The translations under genes and the position numbers were made by a program. From Rhynchopus sp. YZ270_cl-10 (taxonomy: Eukaryota; Euglenozoa; Diplonemea; Diplonemida; Diplonemidae): DNA of 64,000 nt. A model generated the notes under the pieces. That model was not told the DNA's origin. It saw only the letters and a list, made by a program, of their open reading frames with translations, and ran no database searches. Location of the stretch: assembly GCA_964035575.1 (NCBI GenBank), contig OZ037876.1, positions 620,001 to 684,000 of the forward strand, written 5' to 3'. Of the stretch, positions 32,501-43,800 are shown in pieces (the first letter of the stretch is position 1; each line of letters starts with the position of its first letter).

Positions 32501-35271
32501 ATCACCTTTTGCGTATACAGCTGGAAGTTGCGAACACTCGAGTTCCACTGCGCCGTCGGGTGGAACGCAACGCAAAACAGCCATATCGATTCCACAATCA
32601 TCACAAACGCGACCACCATGTTTGGGAGGAACTGCCGTGCTTCATCCCATCTCAGCCGCAGGCGTATCGGTGGCTGTTCTGCCAACGATGTGGTAAAAGC
32701 ACGCACACAGCCGAGCCCTTGCACCTGACCGCGGAAGCACAGCAGAATCGAGAAAAATGAGATCGCGCAGATGACGAACGCTGTGACGGTGACCATCGTG
32801 CGTTCTGACGTACGGCGGACGTTCAGCTGCAGTAACAACTTCTTGTCGCGGATTACCGGCTCCACAGAGACACCTGCGCCAGAGCATCCGTGCTGCTCTA
32901 TCGACGGCTCATCTCGTTGCGACTTCCCCGACCACGACACCAAAGGAATGTACTGCCCAGACCGCTCTGGGTATACAGGGCTTGTGCAGGTGAGACGCAG
33001 CACGTTGCCTTCGTTGAGAAAGTCATTATTCACTAAGAGGAGGTTCGTGCAGGATGTGAGCTCCAATTCTGCTTCAATGTCTCCGCCAAGCACGGCAGTG
33101 TCGACTTCTAGCACTGGGGTGCTTTCTGATGAGTCTGTACCGCTGATTTGTATCGTGGAGCCTTCTGTTGCGTTCAAGGTGCCCATGATTCTGGTGGTGT
33201 GGTTGCCTTGGACGGAGAGTGTGGCCTGTGCATCGAGTGCGAGGTCTTTCGCAAACAGATAGTCCACCCGCCCGCTAAACGCCAGCGACGACGCCGCAGT
33301 CAGCACCACCGCCACCCTCGAAAACAACAGCTCACCGAGGCCTTCCTCACGCTGCACAACATGGCTTCCCCCCAAAAGAAGCGTACCGTTCCCGGACACC
33401 CCAGCAGGGTCCTGCCAGGTCCCTCCATTAGGAAAGTATGTACAGCCACTCAACTCTAATTGCCCGACTTTAACGGAGATAGGAAAGAAAATGTGGAGTG
33501 CGGTTGTGCAGGCCCCGTCTTCTGTGCGTTGGGTGTCGTGGAGGAGCGCCTTGGTTTGGCCTTTGTTCTTGAAGATGAGTTGGACGAAGGAGCGGGGGGT
33601 GACACCGCGTTCCGAGAGCGGGTAGGTGTTGCTTCCGACGAGGGCAGAGTCACCTGAGAGTGTGATGGTGAGGGGCGTGCCTGCACCTCGGCGGGTGGGG
33701 CTGAGGCCTGGGTCGTGATCGACGGAGGAGCTCCCATTCCCGGTCTCAAGCCTACTCGAAGGTGCCTTAGCCCGGTCCTGCTGATGGACCGTCACATTGT
33801 CCACCCGCCACGCAACAGGCCCATCAAAGACTACTTCTGTGGCAGTGCTGGTCCCTCCGGTGGTCACTTCATCTGAAAGTAGCTTTCCATTTAACAGTTC
33901 GGTGCGAATGTTTTCACCAAAGGTAAGTTTTGACTCGGTGAAATATATGTCCGAGCTTTTTCCTAGAATGAAACGCGAAAGATGCCCTCCAGAAGCGTTG
34001 ATGTCGACTGTCGCCGCCTTCACAGCGACAACGGAGTTGCATACTGCGAAGGTTGAAGTGTCGAGGTTGGCAGTGACGTTGCCGCTGAGAACCATCTCGT
34101 CTGAGTCCTGCACCATCAGGGTAGACAGGCCTGCCAATGAGAGCGAGGCTGCTTGCAGTGCACCCCAACGGAGATGCAGCGCGGCGGAGGTCATCTTGAT
34201 CGAGGTGGGGGGTAGCGCAATGTCTGTAGGCGGGGCCACGTAGAAGAGCTCCCTTGCTGTGCCATCGGTGTAGAAGCCTAGCACAACGGCAGTGCGCCCC
34301 TTCTCCACAATAAAGGAAGACCCTCGGTGGTTCATAAGAAACAGTGAAAGCACGACCACGCGGTTTGCATTTACCCCCACATCCCAATGCAACTGCACCT
34401 CACCAGATGCAAGGGTCGTGTTGGTGTAGTGTACATTGCAAATAGCTTCGTTCTGACGAATCTCCACAGGGGTGCTCTCATTCGCCACTGCAAACTCCGT
34501 TAAACTGCCCCTCTCAAACGCAACCTCCGACCCATTTTCTTCCTCGACCGCTTCGTTCAGTGTTGTAACAAAAATGGCGCCTTTGTTAATCAAAGAAATC
34601 CGCTGCTGAGTGGTCATATGGGTGTCGACAATGGTACTGCCTTGGGAGATATTCATTTCTCCACAGTTTTCTATTTCGCAGGAAACATTCAGCGGGCGTG
34701 GGTCCTGAGGGAAGAGCGCTCCAGCAGATGTCAGGCAGGTCGACTGAATGCGAGGGTGGATACGGAGGGTGGAGTAGGGGAGAATCAGGAAGGACCCTTT
34801 TGAGACAAGGTATATGCCGTAGATGGAAACTTCTCCTGAGATTTTCATTTTATCGATGACGGTGAAGCGAACGGGAGATGGAGCTTCGTAGAGTGTATCA
34901 CAGCGAGTCTGAATGGTTGCGTTCTGTGCAAATAATGTCCCAACCTTATGGGACCAACGGGACGTAGAGTAGACAGTACGATGTGAGACATCCAATACAG
35001 CAATGTTCAATGAAGCGCTCAATACGACAGCTACCGCATCGGAAGTCACCTCACTCAAATTCAGCCGAACGTATTCCATCGAAACGTTCTGTTCAGTTGC
35101 CAGCTCAAAAAGATACGCATCAGTAACAACAAAAGCATTGTCATCAGTAATAGGTGAAGGAGAGACAGGCGGTGCTGTCAGCTCCACAGCTTCCATTGTA
35201 GGGTCGCATCCAACGAAGGAAATCTGGATTGCCAGGAAGACAAAAAGCGTGAATTTCGTTTCGAAACGCAT
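29599..35271 (-). CDS. Receptor-like membrane MAPKKK-type protein kinase, paralogue 1
   Basis: About 1,775 residues. ATG 35271 opens a signal peptide (MRFETKFTLFVFLAIQISFV); the frame extends upstream only through low complexity. Exons: 35271-30683, 30629-30464, 30407-30192, 29955-29599; introns 53, 56 and 236 bases with GTATGT/GTATGC donors and CCACAG acceptors. Residues about 20-820 are an N-glycosylation-rich ectodomain of short beta-strand repeats, probably beta-helix. About 822-1195 hold roughly eight hydrophobic segments. A cytosolic linker contains YAMPYYLG, shared with the second copy. Kinase domain about 1332-1595: GRGSFGSV, VAVK, HRDIKGENVLL, DFG, GSPYWMAPE, WSVGCTTVE, PPWREFDS; all catalytic residues are present and the pattern is STE11/NPK1-like. 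The last exon adds a Pro/Ser-rich tail. Role inferred: surface sensor feeding a MAP kinase cascade; ligand unknown. Confidence 0.85.
30830..31050 (-). other. Likely gene-conversion tract shared with the second kinase
   Basis: This 221-base coding segment (from the DFG region up to INIFMEYAV) matches 41791-42011 with three mismatches by eye, while flanking kinase sequence is clearly more diverged and the ectodomains do not align. The identity includes synonymous positions. Confidence 0.8.
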
Positions 35272-36285
35272 TTTTGTCAAAAAAAAAAAAAGAGAAAAAA
35301 TAAAATAAATAGAACGCTCAATGAGGCATGCGGTAGTGCTTTGAGGGGGGAAAGGAAAACAAAAAAAATATATCCAAAAATGTGTATGAGAAGAAAAAAA
35401 AGAGGGAAAAAAAATCCCCTCCTGAGTTGTGATTGAAGGGGTGGGAGGGGCGGGAGGTAGTGGGGGGTCAAAAAAAAAAAATACCTTGACATTTGAAACC
35501 CTAACGAGCCGTTTTATGTTTTGGTTGCTTTTTTTTTTGAATAGAATCACCCCACTGACGTGGGTTTCTGTAGTATATTTTCATTGTTTTTTTATGGTAT
35601 TTGATGGAAAAATTTTTTTTGTTAGAGTTGCTGGTAACCCTGAGTTCCTCATCTCTGCCTCTCTTTTTCTACAATGGCTGCAGGATGACAATATTTTGAA
35701 ACCTATGCCATTTTTTTTTTTTTGAAATCTGCAAGGGAAACGTATGGACCAAAAACACCAATCCCTAAGCGATTATATGACCATTTGTTCTTTTTTTTGC
35801 TGCGTAAACAAAAAAAGTGAACTTGATAGTGCAAAAACACCTCGACAGACGCAGGGGTGCTTACCTGAAAACTGTAGGCTGGTACACAATCATTTCCCCA
35901 TCCTAATCTTTTTTTTTTGCTGTGTCAACAAAAAAAATTGGTGCGGTTCGAGGCACCTTCTTGCGGACCGGTGAATTGTGTTATTTTTTTTCTCGCAGGA
36001 ATCGACAATCACATCGACAATCACCACATCGCAAAAAGGATATCGTTCCGTACAACAATACCGCCTTTGCTTTTTTTAAAATCAGGTCTAAGGGCATTTA
36101 CAGACAACACACCATTTTTCTAAGAGTGTGGTAAAGAGGTGATAAAACGAGGGTCTAGCAAATCTGGGGTAGGTTGTGCGTGGGAAGGGGGGAAACTATC
36201 TTGACTGAAAATAAAAATAGAGTGTATGTAAGATGAAAACGATTGTCAAATATAAACAAAACAAAACAAAAAAAAAAAAAATGCG

Positions 36286-36319
36286 AAAGATGAAATATGC
36301 CTCGCGGGGGCACACATCT
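36286..36319 (+). repeat. Short hairpin repeat, GTGCACACATCT type
   Basis: AAAGATGAAATATGCCTCGC then GGGGGCACACATCT; AGATG/CATCT stem, after an A13 run. Confidence 0.6.
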
Positions 36320-36380
36320 CACACGGCACACACAAAAAAAAGAGAGAAAAAAAAAGGGAAAAATAAAGAGAAAATTTTGT

Positions 36381-36412
36381 AAGACGAACCTAAGTCTCAC
36401 TGTAGTCACCTT
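36381..36412 (+). repeat. Short hairpin repeat, CTAAGCC-type variant
   Basis: AAGACGAACCTAAGTCTCAC then TGTAGTCACCTT, preceded by AAAATTTTGT. The right inner arm is shortened. Confidence 0.55.
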
Positions 36413-37876
36413 GAAAAAAAGGGGGGGCTTGAAATATAGAGAACGCATGAAACCCAATAAAAAAAAGAAAATGATATCACAACAAAGCGAAGGGGGGGTC
36501 TATATTTCAAGAGCCCAATCCAAAAAATGGAATACCATTTTGCTAAATCGAATTTTTTCTCTCTTTTTTTTTTTTGAAGTGAAAATGGGAAAAACAAACC
36601 TAAAAACGGATCGGGTGCTCAGAATTACGTGCCTTGCACACACATCTACAGGTGTGTTTCTGTATCACATTAACTTCACAAAAAAAAAAAAGGGAAGGGT
36701 GAGGGAAAACTTGAAGGATGAATACTACCGATACATACATCTGAGTGGAGGTTCAAAGCTAGCTGCGTCCGTAACACAAAAAGAGGGGGGGGAAGCGGGC
36801 CGTGTGAGAGAGGTGCTTTTTTTTTTTTTGGAGAAGAGGATGGGATTTGTGTGGATCAAAAGAGGAAAAAAGATACACTGTTTTTTTTTAAAACTGTCCA
36901 GCATTTTTTTTTCCTGCAAATACAGCTTGATTCACATGGCGTGTAGATGGACATACACACATCATCTGACGGGAGAGAAACTCACAGCATGAATAACCAT
37001 CACGCAGACTTTGTGTGGTACGTTATCAAAAAACCGTGTGATAAAAAAAAAAAAAAAGGAAAAAAATATATTGATAAGATGATCCCCTGCACATCGTTGA
37101 TCACTTTTCAAAAGAAATTATTTGGACATCCGTAAACGCAATGTTACTTTTTACTTTCCTTCCCTCTTCCACTTCCCTTAGTTTTATTTTCCGCCCCCTC
37201 CAAAAAAACCGCATTTTTTTTTTGACAATATTTAATTTTCAAAAAGAAACCAAAACAAAAGCCTCAAGGAGTATATCACTTTTGTTTTGTAACATTTTTT
37301 TTTTTCCGTAAAGAAACACGCTCCCCAATTTTTTTTCAATCCTTAGTTTCTCTATAGAGTGATTGAAGTAGAATGATTGAAGGGGTTTACTACAAGGTTA
37401 CTATTTATTTTTTTTGGCATCAACATCACTGCACTTAGTCTGAAGGAAAACGAGAACACCAGGCACGGTCACCTGTTTGCTCATTATTTTGAACGGCAAG
37501 AGCATGGGCATGGGGGGGGACATCAGGTAGACGAAACATTGCTATATATAAAGAGTAAGGTTTGATGATATGTCCTGTACTGAGTCAACCTAAAGAAGGG
37601 GGGTAGAACACCAAAACATAGAAACTGACTTCAGGAAAATGATAGTATAATAAGAAAGAAAAGTTGTCACATGAATGCACCATCTTTGAGAAAAAAACGA
37701 GGGGGGAAATGGGGGGTTTTCGTTAGTCGCTCCGCGAAGCTGATGATTTTTTTTTTCTACCCCTGCAGTATAGTGTTGTAGTGTGGAGAGAGAAAAAAAA
37801 GGTAAACAAAGCTAGCGGGCCCCGTCAGTCGTTTCTATTTCCTATTGCCAAGAATTTGGTATAAAGAAAAGTTTAT

Positions 37877-37910
37877 AAGATGATCCTAAGCCTCTCGTGC
37901 TTAGTCACCT
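37877..37910 (+). repeat. Short hairpin repeat, CTAAGCC type, near-consensus
   Basis: AAGATGATCCTAAGCCTCTC then GTGCTTAGTCACCT, preceded by AAAAGTTTAT. The CTAAGC/GCTTAG stem is perfect. A second shorter unit (37922-37951, AGATGA...TCACCT) follows directly. Confidence 0.75.
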
Positions 37911-38548
37911 AAAAGAGAATCAGATGAAATTGAATTCATACGTAATCACCTAATAAAAAGGAGACAAACCGATAAAAAAATAGTGGTTCTTGCCGCAGGC
38001 ATTTTCCGACTACTCATATACGATGCGAACTCCGGAATGAAATCACAAAGTACCCTGCGGGCAACAACAGAAGAGCAGAAGATAAGACAAAGAAACCTTA
38101 CGGCTTGCCTGCACCATAGGGGCAACGGGGAGGGGCGGTGCACTACCGCTCTTCAGCCGCCCCAACTTCCGCTGAAGAGTTGTGAGCTTACAGGATACTC
38201 CCGTTCGCTGCACCCAACTCTGTGAACCATTACCGAGAGAAAAGAAGGGGGAGGGGGGAGAGGAAACACGTCCCTCTCTCTCTTGGCATCCCATGCTGTG
38301 ATACTGGGGTGTCACCCTGAGGGATTTACTGTAATACATGGACCTTACAACACACCAAATCAAGATGTGGCAGAGCGATCTCTGGCCTTGACTGTTGGTC
38401 AAAAAAAGGGGTTGTCTGATGTTGACAGTGGTCCATTAGGAAAAAAACGACATTTCATATGGCCAGGCCTTTTCTGTGTATCATCAAGCGCCTCCCTGGA
38501 GAAGAGTGTGGAAAAAAAAAATACCCAAAACGAAAAAGGATCTTTTGT

Positions 38549-38585
38549 AAGGTGAAAACCTAAGCCTCGAGTGCTTAGTCACCTT
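38549..38585 (+). repeat. Short hairpin repeat, CTAAGCC type, fully paired copy
   Basis: AAGGTGA pairs perfectly with TCACCTT and CTAAGC with GCTTAG; loop CTCGAGT. Compared with AAGATGA elsewhere, the G here restores a pair with the conserved C of TCACCTT, which is covariation-like support for a selected hairpin. Confidence 0.8.
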
Positions 38586-38991
38586 GAGATAAATGGATAG
38601 CTGTCAACACCAAAGGATGCAGACACAAAAACGACAAAAAGAAATATTGAGATTAAAAGTGTTAACGTCTCTGCGGACGCACAGAGACATTAAAGAAAAG
38701 AGAAATTATTTTTGTCAGATGAACGTAAGCCTCTGTGTTACCTCTAACAACAAAAAGAAAAGAAAATACAGCATCTGACAACGTTGCATGCGAGCAGACA
38801 ACCCCCAAACCCCACCCACATATGAAGTGACCCCACACTGCTCACCTCTGAAAAGAAAAAAAACAAAAAGAATGGAAGTTAAAAAAAAAAAAAAAATGCA
38901 AGCACCTCACACAAGCGGAGATTCACGTTTTCTTTCTCCTTTTGTTGTGTCGACAATAGCCGAAGTACTCACATTTTTCTGTCCATCCAGA

Positions 38992-39158
38992 TACACGACG
39001 TTGAAGTAAATTACTTTACTTGTGGTTTTACATGTCATTTTTTTTACTTGTGTTTAAGCTGTACGCTTACGTTTTTACGTGTGCCACAAGTAAACTATTT
39101 TCACAAGTAAAATTACATGTAAAACCACAAGTAAAGTCATTTACTTCAACGTCGTGTA
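38992..39158. mobile_element. MITE-like element, about 165 bp, with long TIRs and TA flanks
   Basis: TACACGACGTTGAAGTAAAT at the left and its complement at the right continue as near-perfect inverted repeats through CTTTACTTGTGGTTTTACAT, about 40 bases per arm, with a centre rich in ACTTGTG/CACAAGT. If the outer TA is the duplicated target, the element proper is CACGACG...CGTCGTG, as in Tc1/mariner-type MITEs. No coding capacity. Confidence 0.75.
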
Positions 39159-39811
39159 GAAGTGCAAACAACCCCCCCTCCCAAGGATACTATAACATGA
39201 TATAATCACAAAACCGCCCCCACCCAAAAAAAAAAATATTCCTTTTTTGTATTGGCTGTGCTCCATTAGGGAGGACAGACTGTCTGTTTTCTTTGTGGAT
39301 AAAATCAATTAATGGGGGTACTTCCTGTACGGAATATTGTCTTTTTTTTTGTCTCATCGACAGTCACAAAAAAACAAAATAGAAAACGACTTCAGGATAT
39401 GACAGTTAAATGCCGACAGTTCAATTCCGTCGTTTTCCATTTCTATTCGTCAATGCTTGATATCACAAAAAAAAAAAAAAGAACTTAAACCTTGCTGTAA
39501 TCTTGATCACAATGCAAAAGATTTTCGCAGTTCTGTACGACAGTTTCACCGTTGAAAGGTCTGTGTATGTATACAGATGCACCCACATATCCCGCCCCTC
39601 TGTTGCAAAATTGTATTAAAGAGGTGTAGAATTTTGGGCAAGAAAGCCAAAACGCACTTCATTGTGGAGGTGTAGAAATGATGTGAATTTGGGTATTGCC
39701 GTACAAGAGCAACGTCGTTTCGTACAAAAAAAAAAAATTAGTTGTCTATACTTTCCGATGATTGAAGAGAAAGTACGAGGACGTACAAGAAAAGAGAGAG
39801 AGAGAAAAGTT

Positions 39812-39851
39812 GGAAAGATGCGGCTAAGCGCCACGTACCCAGGCACCTTCC
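39812..39851 (+). repeat. Short hairpin repeat, diverged stem
   Basis: GGAAAGATGCGGCTAAGCGC then CACGTACCCAGGCACCTTCC. GGAA/TTCC and TGC/GCA pairs are kept although the arm sequences differ from other copies. Confidence 0.6.
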
Positions 39852-39869
39852 AACAAAAAAAAATGCTGA

Positions 39870-39923
39870 GAGTGGAGCTGCATAAGAGGGCAACTACACT
39901 GTTCCAACAATTTGTCAAAAAAG
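39870..39923 (-). repeat. T-tract hairpin repeat in reverse orientation
   Basis: Reverse complement reads CTTTTTTGACAAATTGTTGG, AACAGTGTAGTTGCCCTC and TATGCAGCTCCACT. It is the only clear copy of the family reading on the minus strand. Confidence 0.65.
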
Positions 39924-40001
39924 AGAAAAAAAAAGGGGGGGGAAAGGGTCAAGACACCATAAACTAATAGATGGAAAACAAAAAATAAGAGGGGTGTTTC
40001 T

Positions 40002-40033
40002 GAGATGATCCTAAGCCTCGCTCTCAGTCACCC
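40002..40033 (+). repeat. Short hairpin repeat, CTAAGCC type
   Basis: GAGATGATCCTAAGCCTCGC then TCTCAGTCACCC; here CTGAGA/TCTCAG forms an alternative stem. Confidence 0.55.
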
Positions 40034-40215
40034 TAAAAAATATTCCATACGATCCAAAAAGACAATAAAAAAACCCCCCCCACAGAAGACTATAGAAGAC
40101 TTGGAAAGAAAACGATGGAAATAAGGTAAAGGAAAAGGGGAAAAAAAAGCACATAAAACAATGGATTGGGACGGGGTACCCGGGCCGGTCAAAAAAAAAA
40201 GAGAACAATTTTTTT

Positions 40216-40252
40216 AAGATGAACCGAAGCCCTCACAGTGTTCAGTCACCTT
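40216..40252 (+). repeat. Short hairpin repeat, CTAAGCC-type variant
   Basis: AAGATGAACCGAAGCCCTCA then CAGTGTTCAGTCACCTT, followed by a T14 tract. The outer arm is intact. Confidence 0.6.
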
Positions 40253-40897
40253 AATTTTTTTTTTTTTGAAAGCATTTTGACCACCCGTCTTAGGTTTAAT
40301 CGCTCAGTCGGTATTCCCCCATGAGGCCTTTGTGATATTTTGGTTTTCCAAAATTAGTTGAAAAAAAAAAAATTGCTGGTATTATGTCAGTGGCTGGCAC
40401 TGGTTTTAGCTAGAACTCAAAAAAGAAATGCTCCAACAATTTCGCACGATACTGCTCCTGGAAGCAATGCAATACGTTAGTTTACTAAAGTGACGGCAAA
40501 AACTATTGCCTTTTAATCTGTTGGGTTCGGCCAAATGCCACACAAAGAAGTCAGTACTATCGAGGGCGGGGTGGAAGGGTGGAAGGGTGGGAGGGGGGGT
40601 TAGTATTGTTTTCGTTAGAAAGTACAAACGCCTCAGGCAGATGGCAAGACGTCACAGAATATACCGGAAACCCAAAAAAGTGAATTTGATAACATGCAGA
40701 CACTTCAAGGCAGATGTAGGCACGTAGGGGGCAAATACAAAATCAGCGGAGCTTGCACTAAAGAAGACACTAACAATTTATCAAGGTGTTGGTGTGAATA
40801 TTTTAAGCATGCGTTTTTGACGCTGAAAACGAAGTAAAGTTTGAAAAAGGTATCGCAAGCATTTGGCCAGCTTTTGCACCTCTGCTTTCCCCGATCC

Positions 40898-43800
40898 TCA
40901 TTCGGAAACAGACGTTTTGCTCCGGACAACTTCCGAGCCTTCCGATTCGATTTGGTCAGAGGGGTCCCGTTTTTTCTTGAGAGGGTTTGAGGGGACGTGG
41001 ATGCTCTTCACTGTGCGTATGTCGAGGTCCATTTCACCGTTGGGTGGGGACGGGAGGGAGCCTGCGCTTTGCATGGCTTCGTGCAGTCTGCAAGAGTCTG
41101 TTGGTGAGAGGACACGTGGCGTCACCGTTTCGGGTGAGGTGCTTGCGTTCACGCTTGTGTGCTCTGGGTTCTGCGAAGTCGACCTTTCGCTTTTGTGCTC
41201 CTCAGTGTGCATGTTCAACGCCAGCTCGCGGTTGAAGTCGGCAGAATCCAACTTAACAGGCGACTCATCTCCACGCGAATCAGCGCTGCTGAAATGGTCC
41301 TCCGTTTCAACCGTGAGGGAAACGGCCGAAACCCAGGGGTGCTGTCTGAGGTTCTGTGGAGGAGGAAGTGGTGTGGGAAAAGGTCAGTGTGCTCGGTGCA
41401 TACCTTCGCGCTGATCCGGTCCAACCTGTCGCGTTCAAAGCACGCCGACAGGAACGACTTGCAGCCATCCGAGATGTCGGTGGGGCAGTTGTTCGGTGGG
41501 TCCGTGGAGTGGCTGATTTGGTACATCGCTGTGAAGACGGAGTCGAACTCAAGCCAAGGGGGGTGGCCGCTGTGGGTTGTAATTTGGAGGGGGGAAACAA
41601 CAAGAAGAATAACAATTACCCTAAAGTAGTTCAAGTCACATACCCGTTGAGCACCTCCATGGTCGTGCAACCGACGGACCAGATGTCCGCCCTGTCATCG
41701 TATCCGTTGTTTTTGATGACCTCAGGCGCCATCCAGTACGGCGACCCGGCAAAGGTCCCGCACAACTGCGACGCTGCAGAGTGGTCGCGTGCACACCCAA
41801 AGTCTGCAAGCTTGACCCGCCCGTTCGCGTCCAGCAGCACATTCTCCCCCTTGATGTCTCTGTGGATGACACCCTTCGAGTGGAGGAACTCAAGGCCCTG
41901 AAGGATCTGCGCGACGTAGCGCTTCACAACGTCCTCCGAGAGACGCTCCGAGCACTTCTTGACAAGGGATGTGAGCGACCCGCCGACGGCGTACTCCATG
42001 AAGATGTTGATGGACTTGCTGCGTCTGTCGAAGTAGCAGGCTTTGTAGGCTATGACGTTTGGGTGGCGCAGTTTTTTAATAAAGTCTACTTCCTTTTGCA
42101 CCATGCGCACTTCTGAGGATAAGGGGCTTACGTCTGCACGGAGGTCTATTACCTTGACTGCAACAAGCGAGCCACACCTTAGGATACCCATGTAGACGGA
42201 CCCGAAGGAGCCGCGTCCGAGGAGCTGCCCTTTGGCCCATCCTTCGTACTTCTCGCAGGAGGCGTCTGCTGCGAGCGTCGTGTCGGTGGTGGTGGTCATG
42301 CTTTGGAAGGTCTCGCGTGCGAAGGTGTCGACCACGTCCTTCCAGGACACGCCTTGCATGCTGCGCCCCTGGTAGTACGGCACCAGGTACTCCTCCTTCA
42401 GACGCCTGTAGGTGTTGATCTCACGCCGCAGCTTCAGCTGCAGCTCGCTAACGAGCTGTGTGTTGGATGACGCCGCCTGGTTCTCGGACGCACGCAACGC
42501 ATACTGCGATGATGGAGAGGAGTAATTGTCGTACACACCTCTGCTGGAGGGCGACCCGCTCAGCACGGTGTCCATGTACACCCCCCTGAACTGCCTGCTG
42601 CACACCTGCGCAATAGACCCCTTAACGGCGTGGATCAGCTCCAGCTTCTCGGCTGTGCTCTTAACAAGATCCGCGTCGCCACCTTCCAGCGGGTACTTCG
42701 CCCAGTAGATGTAGCTGCACGTCGAAAAGGCAAGCCCGCCAACGAGCATCATCACAATCCCGTTTTCGGTGTCTTCGCAGGGAATCTTGTGTTGTCCATG
42801 GTGCAGGGCAACGACACAGCCGGAGAGGGTTGCCCAGAGGCAGAAGCCCTGGCCACAGAGACGTATGCGGTTCACGTTGAAGTACGCGCATGGGTAGCTG
42901 ATGTAGGAGACGAGGAGGTAGGCCAGCTGGATGGCGGCAGAGATCAGGAGGAACTCAATGATCTCGCTTTCGAAGATGTTGATTGCCACGACCTGGAGGT
43001 GCAGCAGAAGCACGCGGCACATCTCAAACCCGCGTTTGTGTCGGACGTCCAGGTCCTGCCTGAAGGGCGGATGCCCAAACGGCGTTGTTGTGTTGTTTGC
43101 CGAATGGAATGCAAGCGAGGTGATCAGAAGCATGCTCAGACACGCCACAATGATGCACTTCGCATGCCCCTTGTCCCCCCAGCACTCAATGTCCGGCAGC
43201 ACCCGCATCACCCGCTTCCCTGTCTCGAGGTTCTGTTTGCAGTCGTACGGGATGGAGAGGATCAGGAAGAAGTCCACAAGCAGCAGGTTCACCAGGATGG
43301 AAGCAAACCTGTGGAACGCAAGGGTGCAGACACCCATGCAGCGCGACACCCTGCGCATGCCTGTTAGCTTGAGGTCCTCTGCTTCCTCCTTTTCTGCTTG
43401 CAGGGTGGAGAGCATCGGCTTCTGCTTTGTCAGGAACTGGAAGAAGGGTGTGTTTGGGATCCACAGAATCGCCCAAGCAAAGGTGAAGAGGGCGCAGGTT
43501 CCAAACAATGCACGAAAGGCGTCGCCGTCAATACCCTTGTACAAACGCACCTCACCCACAAAGTCTTGAAAGCGTGCGAACTTCGACGGCCATGGCACAC
43601 CAGGGTGGAACGCCACACAGAACAGAAAGAACCATTCATAGAGCATCGCGAAGGCAGCCATGAAGTTTGCCGAGAACAGCCTGACCTCCATCCAGCTGAG
43701 GGAGAGGTGGATGGGCGGTGCACTCCAGAGCGTTGCAAAGGGCTTGCGTGAGGGTGACCCGATGATGAAGTCGCCCGCCACAACGATGAGTGTGATCATG

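Larger units (their letters stand above)
35272..38991. other. Spacer between the two kinase genes, left part
   Basis: No supported gene. T/A runs, several hairpin repeats (best ones listed) and weaker copies at about 35820-35870, 36619-36651 and 37075-37108. CTCAAAG at about 35346 and pyrimidine runs lie upstream of the first kinase start. Confidence 0.55.
39159..40897. other. Spacer downstream of the second kinase gene
   Basis: No supported gene. Contains several hairpin repeats (listed) and weaker ones at about 40615-40660 and 40681-40722. Confidence 0.5.
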
